The notes beneath the pieces were generated by a model. That model had not been told where the DNA came from. It worked only from the letters and a program-made list of their open reading frames with translations, and made no database searches. A stretch of 64,000 bases of DNA, taken from Pilatotrama ljubarskyi (taxonomy: Eukaryota; Basidiomycota; Agaricomycetes; Polyporales; Polyporaceae). Of this stretch, positions 47,228 to 58,496 are shown one piece after another (position 1 is the stretch's first letter; each line of letters opens with the position of its first letter). A program made the position numbers and the translations under genes. The DNA is taken from positions 310,001 through 374,000 of the forward strand of contig MU277679.1 of NCBI GenBank assembly GCA_022385805.1. Reading direction: 5' to 3'.

Positions 47228-48089
47228 GGATCCGACTCTTCCGGGCAGCAGCCTGCTCTCTCTCTCGTCCGTGTAATAGATTGTCGTGCATGAACTCATG
47301 ATATCGTTGCATTTGCTTGTTGCTTGGGACGCTGAACGTGGATCTCGAATCTCGATGGCTGCGAAATCGGAATGCCTGGACACGCTGAACGCGCGCGCGA
47401 TTGCGATGGATCTCCGGTGTGCGATACGGATTCGTCGAATTACGATGCAATGCGATCGACCTATGCCGTACGTAGCTCGCCGAAGTCAAACGCGGGCATG
47501 GCACGGACGACCGCGAGCCCAGCCGCGGCGCAACTGGACCGCTTTATCCCCGCCGCGCGGTTGTAAGACCTCCGTGCTCGCGGGGACGGTGGACCGCTGC
47601 CCCGTCGTCGGCGAGAAAACATATGTGAATGCGCTTCCGTCGGTTCCGGCTCCGTGAACGTTGCTGACGACGTTATCAGGCGAGGGATCGTAGGATCGCG
47701 CTCGAAAAGAAGCCCGCCCTGGTGGCGGCACCGTACGGCGACTCTGGGCGGGGCTCCGACGGCTGCCCGCTCCGCCCCCCGCGAGCGTCGAGGTGCGTGT
47801 CAGTCTGCGCCTCTTCATCTTATCTGCTACGGCCTGGTATCTGATACGTCGTGTGTCGTAGCAGAGTCCGCCGGTCGTACATCGTTCATTTGTTGGTAAT
47901 CTTTTTGGGATATATGGAGATCTATTAGCGGAATGTACAGTGTACAATGCATACATGCTCATATGTGCTGCTGCTGCTGGTGATATACTCGTGTCGTGGT
48001 TGTGCGCGTGAAGATGAATGTCAAGGTAGACATGGAAGATGAACGAGATCCCGACTGCCAAAACGTCCCTCGAAGACCGATGCTTCGCC
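47228..48089. other. Convergent 3' region, AGX1 / MET5
   Basis: 860 bp between two stop codons. A 191-codon minus-strand frame is Arg/Ser rich and motif-free, so it is not called. The AT-rich stretch 47,885-47,960 is a likely transcription-end region. Confidence 0.4.
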
Positions 48090-51000
48090 TCATGCGGCGA
48101 CGGCCACGTCCCGGTACTGGCCCTCGCCGCCCATGCGATCGTACCACTCCTTGCCCGACGTCGTGGGCGCGATGTAGCCCGCGCGGATGACGAAGTCGCC
48201 GAAGTGCTCGCCTTGGTGTCGCTCGAGCGCGTAGCGCTTGATCATGGGTCGGAGGATGGCGAGGATTTCCGGTTCCGTGACAGTTTCTGCGGTATGAGGT
48301 GAGCCATTGGGGATACAGAGGAGGAAGACAGGAGCGTACCTCGGTAGATCTTGTTCAGCCGCTGGCCGTAGTAACCACCGCCAAGGAGCATCATGTAGGT
48401 CCCAGGCGCCTTGCCGACGAAGGCAACCTCTGAAAGAACGGCAGGTCAGCAAGTTGTCTTGTGGGATAGGCCTCTCGTATCGCGTACCTCCTAGGTATGG
48501 TCGTGCGCAGCCGTTCGGGCAACCTGTCATACGCATTACGATGGAGTCGTTGCGCAAACCGTTCTCTTCGCAGATCTTCTCCACCTTGTCGATCAGGATG
48601 GGCAGGTACTGAGCGAGGTAAGTATAATCAGCATCGTGAGGGACTCGTCAAGCGAAGGGCATTGTACGCACTCGTTCTGACTCGGCCATAGCAAGACCGC
48701 ACGTAGGGAACGCCACACACGCCGAAGAGGACAGACGGAGGCCAGACTGCGAGAGGTTGTCGAGCTTGTACTCGGCGAGTAGCCGCTTGATCGTAGGCAG
48801 GTCCTCGGTCGCGACGTCGGTGATGATGAGGTGCTGGTTTGCGGTGAGGCGGAACTTGCCCTTGTGCACCTTCGCGATCTCGCGGAGGCCGGCCTTGAAG
48901 TCCTTTTCGGGCTCGTCCTGGATGCGGCCGTTCTCAACGAAGCACGTGAAGTGGTGCTTGCCGTCCTCGCCGGTCGTCCAGCCGAAGTCGTCAATGTTAC
49001 GGTCGAAGGAGAAGGGCCGGGCGGGCTGGAACTGCCAACCGAGACGGCGCTCGACTTCGGCCTTGAAGTTGTCGAGGCCCATGCGGTCGATGGTGTACTT
49101 CAGGCGCGCGTTCTGAGTGAATCAGGGTCAGTATGAAATGATGTTCCGGGAGCATTTTTCATGCTCACTTTGCGGCTGGAGAGCAAAGCCGGTCAGCACG
49201 GATACGACGATGAAGGGTAGCAGAGCGACTTACTCAACGCGGTTGCCGTTGTCCCTCTGGACCAGCATGATCTTCTCTGCGACGTCGACACCTTGCGCGA
49301 CGGTACAGAAGCCGAGAATATCGCCCGTCCTGGGGTACGTCTTCTTGTTACCGTGGGTGACACCCATACCACCACCAGCAGTGACGTTGAAGCCCGCAAG
49401 CTCGCCGTTCTTGTCCACGATGGCGATGAAGCCCACGTCGTTCGCAAAGACATCCACGTCGTTGTTGGGCGGTATTGCGACGGCGATCTTGTACTGCATC
49501 GGAGTTAGTATGGCTCGGGGTGGTATAATGGGGTGACAATGGTACTGACCTTGCGAGGCAAGTAGAACTCGCCGTAGAGTGGCTCTACGTCCTTCAGCGC
49601 GTCACCAGCGACGAGCTTCTTGTCCAGCCAAATCTCATGGTATGCAGTCGTGCGAGGTAGCAGATGTTCGCTGACCCTCTTGGCGAACTCGTAAGCCTGG
49701 CGATGGAGTTTGGAGAGGTTGGGCACCGTTGAGACGATGACGTTCCTGCAGACACGGCGAATTAGCACCACGCGACGCAGTCACAACCGTAGTAGGCATA
49801 CCGGTTGACATCACCGCAGGCAGCAAGGGTATCGAGGAGGACACGGTTGATGTCCTGAATCGCAGACTTGAGGTGACGCTTGATGACGCCGTGGAACTGG
49901 AACGTCTGGCGCGTGGTGATCTTGAAGGTGCCGTTCCCGTGCTCGTCCGCGATTTGGTCCATCATCAACCACTGCTCGGGCGTGCACACGCCGCCCGGCA
50001 TGCGCACACGGATCATGAAGCTGTATGCGGGCTCGACGCCCTGCGCCTGCCGCTCGTCCCGGATGTCGCGGTCGTCCTGCTGGTAGATACCGTGGAACTT
50101 CGTCAGCTGCGTGTCGCTCGGCGCAAGCGCACCCGTGCTGTTGTCCTCAAGACCCTCCGCGATCGTACCGCGCAAGTACTGCGAGGCGACCTTGATGTGC
50201 TCATTCGTTATCGGCTCAGGTTCCTTCTCCGTGACCTCAACAGCATCGACGCCAAGGGCCTTCCAGATGAGAGGCTCCCAGAGCTTATACCCAGTCTCGG
50301 GGCCGTCAGCATCCTGGTCGTCCCCAAGGCCGAGCGGTACGAAGCGCTCCGCGCCAAGCTGGGCAAGGCGCGCGTCGAGGTCCTTGCCCGCCTTGTTGTA
50401 GTAGTGCGCGTCCTCGGGACGCGGCCAGTAGTGCGAGTCGCCGAGGCCGAAGACGGAGTAGCGCACGCTCGTAAGCGGCTTCTCGCCGCGGGCCGCGAGC
50501 GCGTTGAGCGCCTTAGCGAGGTTGCGGCCGTTTTGCGGGAACTCGCCCTGGCCAGCGACAGAAGTGACGAAGACCACCATCTCCTCCTTCGCGAGGTCGT
50601 CGATCGAGACGGAGTCCATCGTGGCGACGGTAGTGGAGAGCCCACGGAGCTTGCCGCGCGTAGCGAGCCGCTTCGCCATTTTCTCCGCCTTGCCGCCGTC
50701 TGAGGCGTAGAGGACTGTGAGCGGGGGCGCGTCAATCGCGGTGAGCAGCTCGTTGTAGGACTGCTGAGCGCGCTGCTTCCGCGCCTGCTTGAGGTTCTCG
50801 CCCAGGCTGCCAACAAGCTCCGCCGCGACCTCGGGCTTGGGGCGTGTGAGCTGAGATAGGTGATTCTGGCGGTCGAGGAATTGCTGCAGCTCGTTCTTGA
50901 CGAAGTCGGAGTCGAGCGAGAAGGGCTCCTTGCCATCGCGCTCCTTTGCAGGGTTCCACCGGTACAATGGCCAGTAGCCGGAGTCGACTGCCAGCTTCGT

Positions 51001-52957
51001 CTCCTTGAGGATCTCGAGCGCGGGCGTCTGCTCCGTAGTGTAGGGAAGATACGCGAGGACGACACTTGGGCCGTTGTAGCGGTCTGCCTCCATGATGGCC
51101 TGGAGCACCTGCGCGTACGACGAGTATACGGCAGTGCTCGCGACGTAGACATCGCCGTGGTTCATCGCGTACAGGCCGACGTCCTGCTTTCTCCGCGTGG
51201 GATCCACAGAGTTGCGGGTAGTGTACGGGGTCGTGTCCAAAATTAGAATGTTGACATTCAGCCGAGACGCGATCGCGTGGTGGAGGCCGGACGCGCCCAG
51301 ATCGTATGACCATGCGTCGGAGCCGATGATCCACCTGGAGCGTGCAGGGAGAAGATGGCGGAGGATGAGGATCTTCTGCGCTGCTGGGCTCGAGAGCTTC
51401 TCGCCCTCGAGCGCAGCTGCGAGCTCGTCGCCGATCTGCTTGCTCCTGACGGCGTCGTCCTTCGCGCCGAGCCACCGGGTGAGGAGCGAGTGAAGCTCGA
51501 TGGTGACGTTGGGGTCGCGCAAGAGCTCGCGGACGGCGTCGACGAGCTCTTCCCGTTCCTCGAGCTCTCCGCGCGCACGGCCGAGCGCGAACTCGGGCGT
51601 GGTCGCGACCTCGCCCTGTGACGAGACAAGCTCGGGGGAGTTGAGGATCTCCAGACGGCCGGAGAAGAGGTTGGCGAGGATTTTGGTATAGGCGGCTTCG
51701 TGCTTGGGAATGTGGGGCGCGGCCGAGGACGTCTGGGTTGATGGAGGAGGGCCAAGGGCTAGGCGGATTGAAGGTGCCTCCGAAGCAGCCTTCTGCAACA
51801 GTTCTGCGACGTCAGACTCCCTGATCGCGTTCGCGTCTCCGAGGATTCCAGAGTGCACGACCGGCGCAGGGCTGAGCTCGGCCTGCTGAATGGCGCTGAC
51901 GACCTCGAGGTAGAGCGGGGTCCACTTCATGGACCAGTGGTGGATCTGTTCGAGGACGACGACGCGCGTGACAGAGGGAGAGACGGCGCCGAGGATCGTG
52001 GATGGCGGCAGCGGCTTCAGCAGAGCAACATCAACAAAGGACACGCCTTCAATGCTGTAGTTCAGACTCGCTTGCCCGAGGGTAAAGAGCACTGTGTGAG
52101 GCTCGGAAGCGCCGTGCTGGAAGAGGGGGCGGAGTGGCCGGCGGACAAGCGCAACAGTGGCGAACGCGGCAGACTGGTAGGTCTTGAGGAGGGCAGAGGA
52201 GTCGGTAGTGGTGGACTTTTGCTCGCTGCCACGCGGGGACTGCTTCTCGGCGAAGAGGAAGGGCGCGATACGGTCCGCCTCTACCTGGTTCAGGCTCTCA
52301 TTCTCGCTTCCCACATGGAATATGTGGAGAACCGCGGTAGACTCTGTGAACGCTAACCTGGACGCAAGGAGAGCATGGTCATGAGCCTGCTGGGCGGTGC
52401 GAGAGTAGAGGACGAAGGGCAGAGAAGACTGAAGCACGAGCGCGTCGGACAAGTCGGAAGTGACGGCAACATGGAAGACGGTCGAGGTGGAAGAAAGCTC
52501 TGGGAGGTGCAGGAGCAGGTGGTTCAGAACCTGGGGGTGCGCGAGAGCGGTGTAGGAGAGGAGGCGCGCTGAGCGGTGTCTGAGAAGGGTCGCGCCTGCG
52601 TCTGCGCCGAATGGGAGGTTCGTGACGGCAGCCCTGCTGTCTGAGGAGCTCGCGAGGGTGTTGAGCGCAGCCTGGAACGGCGAAGACGCTGCGGGGGAGA
52701 GGGAATTCACGACGACATCTGAGGCGAGATATGCGATCCGCGCGACCGCATACACAGAGGAAGATGCGCACATGATGGGGCTAATGAACACGCAGGCATT
52801 GGTCAGAACGACTCGAATTCGCACAGGAAGGGGAGGCGTACGTACTGGAGTGCGTGCTCGCGGTCTGGGACGTCGAGGACGCTGCGGGAGACGGTGGGGG
52901 CGCACGGGAAGAAGAGGGTGGGGACAAAATATATTGCGCGCGATTCGCTGTGGTCAT
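48090..52957 (-). CDS. MET5: Sulfite reductase [NADPH] beta subunit (hemoprotein)
   Basis: A very large minus-strand gene of about 1,450 codons in seven or so exons. From the N-terminus: a pyruvate-ferredoxin-oxidoreductase/TPP-like region (residues about 60-700, with [18 protein letters not shown] and [20 protein letters not shown]), a flavodoxin domain ([19 protein letters not shown]...[16 protein letters not shown]), then the siroheme module with [26 protein letters not shown] and [14 protein letters not shown]. The 4Fe-4S/siroheme cysteines appear as [17 protein letters not shown] and [20 protein letters not shown]. It reduces sulfite to sulfide in sulfur assimilation, with the MET10 flavoprotein as partner. 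The first short exon ([17 protein letters not shown]) was chosen because the join to the main frame is clean; an internal start at 52773 is possible. It is divergent from eL30. Confidence 0.93.
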
Positions 52958-53256
52958 AAGCAGCTCTGAATTCGGAATTGTACTCGACGGAAGACTGGCT
53001 CTGCTCTCCGCTGAGTGAGCGCGTCGTCTTTTTCCCCGAGCACACAAGAACCGCGCTATCCCTTTGGCCCTGTTTGGTCCACCTCTGCATTGGGAACCCA
53101 AACCCCGGCATCGGGTTAGGAGCTCCCTTCAGTCGGAGCGTGAACCTTATCAGCGGAACTGCCAAGCCGCTCGGTCGAGTATACTGTACCAAACACAGCG
53201 CCCGCGCAACAAAGTCTGCAGCATCAAGACCACCGACGCCGACACCGACTCCCGCG
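52958..53256. promoter_or_regulatory. Divergent promoter, MET5 / eL30
   Basis: 299 bp separate the two start codons. GGGTTAGG at 53113-53120 (reverse CCTAACCC) is a telobox-like motif about 140 bp before the eL30 ATG, echoing CCTAACC upstream of eL43. No CACGTG (Cbf1) site for MET5 is seen. Confidence 0.4.
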
Positions 53257-53785
53257 ATGGCCCCCACCAAGAAGTCCAAGGCAGCAAAGTCCTCCGAGTC
53301 CATCGCCTCTCGTCTCGCCCTCGTGGTCAAGTCGGGCAAGTACTCCCTCGGCTACAAGTCTGCCCTCAAGCAGATGCGCAACGGCAAAGGTTCGTCCCTC
53401 TATCCGACTCTCTCTCCGGGGACTGGAGCGTGAGGCTGAGAAGGTCCCTTGTGCTGACCATCCGTCTCTTTTCCCTCTCCTCTGCTGCTTGCTGGGGCCC
53501 TGTCGCCACCTGCAGCTAAGCTTGTCCTCATTGCCGGCAACTGCCCCCCTCTCCGCAAGTCCGAGCTCGAGTACTACGCTATGCTTTCCAAGACGTCGGT
53601 GCACCACTTCGCGGGCACCAACGTCGCGCTCGGCACTGCTGCTGGCAAGCTCTTCCGTGTCGGGTACGTCTGTCCCGCATGGTCGAACCTGATCCGCCTC
53701 ACTCACCTTCGCTCCCAGTGTCATGACCGTCACCGACCCCGGTGACAGCGACCTTCTCACCGTTGCTGAGAACGCGGCCGCATAA
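53257..53785 (+). CDS. RPL30: 60S ribosomal protein eL30
   Basis: Three exons (53257-53389, 53516-53663, 53719-53785) total 348 nt, giving 115 aa, the normal size for eL30. Diagnostic sequence: [60 protein letters not shown] and [20 protein letters not shown]. eL30 sits in the large subunit near the inter-subunit face and, in yeast, represses splicing of its own transcript through a kink-turn near the first exon-intron junction. The first intron here (53390-53515, 126 nt) is longer than most in the window and uses GTTCGT as donor, but I cannot verify a kink-turn by eye. Confidence 0.95.
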
Positions 53786-53991
53786 AATTATCATACCGTA
53801 CTCGGTCATCACCATGTATCGGATCTCACTAGGGCACCCACCTCGGGCTGTATGATTTATGAGCTTGCCATGACCACCCTGATAACACGTCGTGTGAACT
53901 GAGCAAGTGGCCGTGTGCGCTCATTCCACTCTTGCATCCTGCCGATACGGAGACCGTGACGCGTTCTCGCACACAATGATACAGCAATAAG

Positions 53992-55769
53992 TTACAACAG
54001 CGAAGGGGACATGCCCAGTACAACTCGAGGTCCTCGGCTCGCGTAGTCTGATTTCGACACGTAGTTCTTCCCTCCAGAATCGTTGAAGGCAAGCTGTAAG
54101 CATAATCGTCAGCGTCGGGGTTGCGGAGGTGAAACGAGCAGTGTGGGACTCTTGCTGACCTTCGCCACTATGCTGGTCCCGAGGAAGCCCGCGAGTCCGT
54201 CTCCCTTGTCCCGATACTCGGCGAAATAGTCTGGTACTCTCAGCGTCTTGACACTTCGGGGCTGCACCTCGTTGTTCATCACGTCAGGTGCACTCAGGAT
54301 GTACGACGAGACACGGGCGGAAAGAGCAAGCCCCAAGCCTGAGAGCAATGCTCGTCAGCGTCTCGTTCAATAGCAGGGTTACAAATGGGGAGGGTCGTAC
54401 CCTTTACGTGGTTTGTGATAGCGCCGGTCACGAACAGGCCCTGCCAAATGTAATTGCGCTGGTCGACGTCGGTTTTTGAGACCGCATCGCCCACCGCGTT
54501 CTGCAGCGGACGCCGGAGGTCCTCAGGCTCCTTCTTTTGCACGCCTGGAATGCCGTCCAGCAGCGCGGGGTCAAACAACGGTTCGCAGAACCGATGCCGC
54601 TCCTTGCCCACCGTGAGCTCCTTGCCGCGGAATTCGGTCGTGACGAGGTCGAGCGCCTCCATCTCCTTCGCGCGGGCCTGCTCCGCGGGTTGCGCTTTCG
54701 CGTTCTGGCGTCGCTTCATGCCGCTCTCGATGACGGCGCGCTCCTTGCCGGCGACGACGATGGCGGCAATGTCGGTCACACCCTCGTCTTCCAGGTCGCG
54801 CGCAGCCTCGCCCTCGGCGAGGACCTTGATGAGTCCGCTCTCCCATACGTGCCGCGCGAGCGCGAGGAGCGCCTCGTTCAGCTCGTCCTCGGATAGGGGG
54901 CTCTCCGAGGGCGATAGGGTGGACATGACGGAGGTGTTGGAGCGGAGGAGGTGCGCGAGGTAGGCGAGGCAGTCGTTGAGACCGATGGGGACGGAGGTGC
55001 GCGCGAGGTGGACGGGGAAGCCATCCGCGATGGGGGTGACGTCGGTGTAGTCCAGGTCGATGTCGACTACGACGCCGGAGAGCTGTATGCCGGAGATGAC
55101 GGCGTAGAACTGGGCCATGGGCCGGTCGAGGACGGCAAAGCCGGCGACGTTGAACCGCTCGAAGAATATCTGGCAGACGCGTTCGTAGGCGTCACGGGAG
55201 AGGCCGGCCATGATGGAGAGCATGACTGGGGACTCCATTTGGGCGCGCCGGAGGCCGATTTGGTTGAAGAGGACGTGTTTCCTGCGGTCACGACTGTGGT
55301 GAGCAGACACAGACAACCGGGTCGAGACGATCAAGCGCGCACCATAACGCCTCAGCTTGCGTGTAATCGCTGACGTCTCCCTCTGCAAAAGGCCATGATA
55401 CCACAATATCTTGTCCCGCTGCGAGGGCGTCGTCCAGTTGAGCGCCGACGAGGTAGTCGTTCACCTTTGCGGAACTCGAGGCTTTGGTTGAAGTAGAGGG
55501 ACCTTCAGGCTGCTCGAGTAGTGCTCAGTGCCTCAGAATTGCACACGTACCATCTTCTCCGGATTGTGTTATACCGTTCCGCCGCAGTCCGACACGCGCG
55601 GGTATATCCTATGGTCACGTTTTCGAGCAATTGAGACAGTTGAGTCGATGGGTAGACATACGATGGTTGGGAGACGCAGAAGGTCATGGAGGCCAATGCC
55701 TGCCCGTATTGACGTCCTGCTTGTCTCAATGATAACGACGGTCGAGTCGCGGAAGCTTGCGCTGCTCAT
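53992..55769 (-). CDS. Actin-related protein, Arp9-like (chromatin remodeller)
   Basis: The minus-strand gene starts at 55769 (MSSASFRDSTVVIIETSRTS) and stops at 53992. The first exon has the actin-fold phosphate-1 region in degenerate form (IIETSRTSIRAGIGLHDLL). The main exon holds DIVVSWPFAEGDVSDYTQAE, SIMAGLSRDAYERVCQIFFE, FAVLDRPMAQFYA and LSGVVVDIDLDYTDVTPIADG, the second phosphate loop. A long charged insert follows, then IWQGLFVTGAITNHVKGLGL and the C-terminal ASRGPRVVLGMSPSLL. Loss of canonical ATP-binding residues, as far as I can see, fits an Arp9/Arp7-type subunit of SWI/SNF and RSC complexes. At the join near 55,510 the reading frames differ by one nucleotide and I found no GT-AG pair that repairs it. 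Confidence 0.75.
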
Positions 55770-56079
55770 GTCGAGAGTGCAGCGAGGGCCAGAAACCGGC
55801 AGAGGGTGGCAGAGAGGAGAGGAGCGGACTCAGCGAAGGACGAGCGCGCGTCTCCCGCGATCACGCCCACGCTCGCTCGACGCGTCGCGTTCTCACACAC
55901 GGTGAGCGCCGGCATCTTCCTGCTTTCGAGCGAGCGCGATGGACGCGCGCGGACGACCGCTGGATCGTGCACATTCAGAATAATTGCGCGAATGCGGCCA
56001 CAAAGCGTCTAACGATAGCGCGAGGTATTATGTGAATATATCAGCCTCCCAGTGCCCACGTCCTTCACCGTCTGACTTC
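55770..56079. other. Intergenic region next to Arp9-like gene
   Basis: 310 bp containing the Arp9-like promoter on the left and the 3' side of the hypothetical minus-strand frame on the right. No convincing gene is seen. Confidence 0.35.
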
Positions 56080-56709
56080 CTACAACGGCGCGGCCAGTGC
56101 CGCATTCGACTTCACCCTCTCAGGGCCCGCGACGAGCTTGGGCTTCTGGGGGTGCATCTCTTCCTTCGGCCTCGGCCAGTTCCCCGACCCGTCGATCACT
56201 CCCGCCTTCTCCAACTCCACAAACTTCTCAGCAAACGCGTCGTACCCGATGCTCACAGGCGGCTCGCGCTCCGGGATAGGCGGCACGATCATGTGTTGCG
56301 GGCGAGATTGCTGCAGTGCGACTTCGGGCGGCTTGCGCCAGACGGGAATATCGGGCAGCTGCTTCGGGTCGAACGGCGGTAGGTCCGCGAGCGGTAAGCT
56401 GGATTCTTCTTCGTCTGCAGGGGCAGGTTGCGCTGTCGCCATCCGCTTCCACCTCCGCTGCCTGCCGCCCTGCGAGCTTGCGGGCGTCTGGCTGCGGGGT
56501 GGCCGCCTCGGATGAATGACTGGTGCAGAAAATGTGAAAGCTGGGATATCCCTCTCTGGGAGTGGGGGCAAATCCTCGGGAAAGTGAGGGAATGGGTGTC
56601 GGAGTGGCCGGATGGATGGTGAGCCACTGGGTATCCTCCCGTCGAGAAGATCCCTGTGAGAGCTCTGAAGATGCTCGGGGAGACCATGGGCATTCCTCCC
56701 AAATGTCAA
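56080..56709 (-). CDS. Hypothetical protein, possibly 5'-truncated
   Basis: I do not recognise this gene. The last 120 codons look protein-like: MATAQPAPADEEESSLPLAD, LPPFDPKQLPDIPVWRKPPE, PQHMIVPPIPEREPPVSIGY and DAFAEKFVELEKAGVIDGSG, proline-rich and acidic, without known domain. The upstream part of the frame (56,530-56,709) passes into compositionally different DNA, so the original 5' end may have been replaced by an insertion. A conservative start is the ATG near 56,440 (MATAQPAP). It may equally be the last exon of a longer gene. Confidence 0.4.
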   Translation of the reverse strand: MTFGRNAHGLPEHLQSSHRDLLDGRIPSGSPSIRPLRHPFPHFPEDLPPLPERDIPAFTFSAPVIHPRRPPRSQTPASSQGGRQRRWKRMATAQPAPADEEESSLPLADLPPFDPKQLPDIPVWRKPPEVALQQSRPQHMIVPPIPEREPPVSIGYDAFAEKFVELEKAGVIDGSGNWPRPKEEMHPQKPKLVAGPERVKSNAALAAPL

Positions 56710-57860
56710 GGGGCAATCTAGGTGTCCACAGGTTAGCAGACCATGGCTTCATCATTGGTGGGCAAGCCTGGCAGGTCCGCACCTTGCACTGGGCATGGTA
56801 AGAGAACCCTTGAAAGGTGGCTGAGGTCTATGTGCTGGTGCATATCAGGCAGGCTTGTATGGAATCGCCCAGAGCACTTTGGGATCATGCATTCCAGAGT
56901 GCCCTGCTGTGCTGCAGATCAGTAGAGAGAGAAAGATGGCTTCATGTGATTGCATTACCTGACTTGAAGATGGCTCAAGCTGTGAGCAATGTCGATGTAG
57001 GTGCTATCACAGTGTATGTCAGAACAGTTTTCCGACAAGATCAACAGAAGCCAGCTATGATGAGCTGATGGGTCAGTGACCCTGAAATGCAGTGGCCCAT
57101 AACACCCGAGACTCAAAGTACCGTGACGCTCACTGAGGATCAGCAAGAAGCGCATCAGCAATGGCCACTGGAGGTAGCAATCACCATGCGGCCACATCAG
57201 TAGGTGCCAAAGACATCCACAATAACCAGCATGATGTGCCAGATATCAAGGGAAGATAAGCGCAGCATTGTGGCAAGTGCAAACCGAATAAGGGCTGCAT
57301 CGCTTTCAGCGCATTTCGCATATTTTTGGAACCAAAGACGGGATTCTCACCCTCTATTGTGACATATGTGCTCAAAAAAAAGGTCATGACACTCACCTCT
57401 TGCAGTGTTCTCCAGCTGTTGAGCTCGGCATGGCAGCGAGCCCAATCACAGATGAGTGGGGTAGAGTGTACAACCTCCTTTGCCAGTTCGATGACATTGT
57501 CTGGGCTGAGGACTGCCGTTGAGAATGTGCCACAGGGGCTAGTGTGGTAGGACAGAGACCCCATGGTCATCAGCGCGTGCAGCTACTGCTGCAATGTGGA
57601 AGGAAAGAGAAGGGGTGTGGTATGAGGATGGATGTGGTTGTTTGTCAACCTGGGCCTGGGTGGGCCACAGACTTGGTGGCACCAAGTGGTTCCGCATTTG
57701 GGCGGTCTCCACATGTATTTCTACAATCATGGATGATTCTGAATGTGAATTGCCACTGCGGCGATCACAGCCGCATACATTCCGTGCAAGATGATTTGCG
57801 GGAGAGCACGCAGCTTTGCGCGGCGCTCGAAGTGAGCGGTTTTCTACTGATGCGTGAGAC
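56540..57860. mobile_element. Compositionally distinct segment, possible degenerate transposon
   Basis: The 1.3 kb block is more AT-rich than its surroundings, lacks the C/G codon bias of neighbouring genes and contains only broken frames. On the minus strand one reads ICDWARCHAELNSWRTLQEV and FLSTYVTIEGENPVFGSKNM, hydrophobic and Cys/His containing, which I cannot assign. There are no obvious long terminal repeats. A decayed transposable element or relic of an accessory gene fits best. Confidence 0.35.
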
Positions 57861-58496
57861 GTAACCCTAGGGTAGGTCTACACTCGTCCGAAGACGAAGC
57901 GCCCAAGGACCATAGCGCGACGCGCAGTCATGAACTTTCCAGGCTCAGTTCGACTTGGCTGGTTACTTCGTCTGACCTGCACTCCATTGTAGTATCTACA
58001 AAACGAAACTTTGAGGGTTAATGGATTATGGAGTGAAATGAAGCCGTTAACTCCTTGTCACACGGGGTACTTCTGCAGACGGGAGATGCTTCCCGGGTGA
58101 GGAATTCCTTGGTCGTCAGCGGGGAAAGCCTCCGAAAGCCTCTTCGGCGAGGCAACGAGCGCGACACTCCGTGCAGCGTAGTGCATGGTGTCATGATGCT
58201 GAGCGGCAGCACACATGCACGCAAGAGCGCGGGGTCATCCGCAAGTATGGTATGGATACAACACTTGACCTTTGTACTCGACGATCCTCTGAGGGATCCG
58301 AGTTGTGTCCGTGCCGGTCCGCGGCCAGTCGCGCGAAAGTTCGCCGACTCATATGTCGTCTATGGCCCATACTTTACACTATCCAGTATCTACAGTCCTG
58401 CGCGCCGAGTCGCATTGCAGTACGACTCCAGTCAGCCTATAGCCTGCTCTGCAAGCCGGCGGTTGCCCCCCGCTGGCATGAATACTCACACATGTC
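57861..58496. other. 3' region downstream of phosphomannomutase
   Basis: No gene is recognised. This sequence lies beyond the PMM stop codon (58,497) and borders the anomalous segment. The palindromic AACCCTAGGGTAGG near 57,863 is the only distinct element. Confidence 0.35.

Noticed and set aside
47486..48061. 191-codon minus-strand open frame between AGX1 and MET5
   Set aside because: Arg/Ser/Pro-rich, no motifs, overlaps probable 3' UTRs and an AT-rich terminator-like stretch; chance frame in GC-rich DNA.
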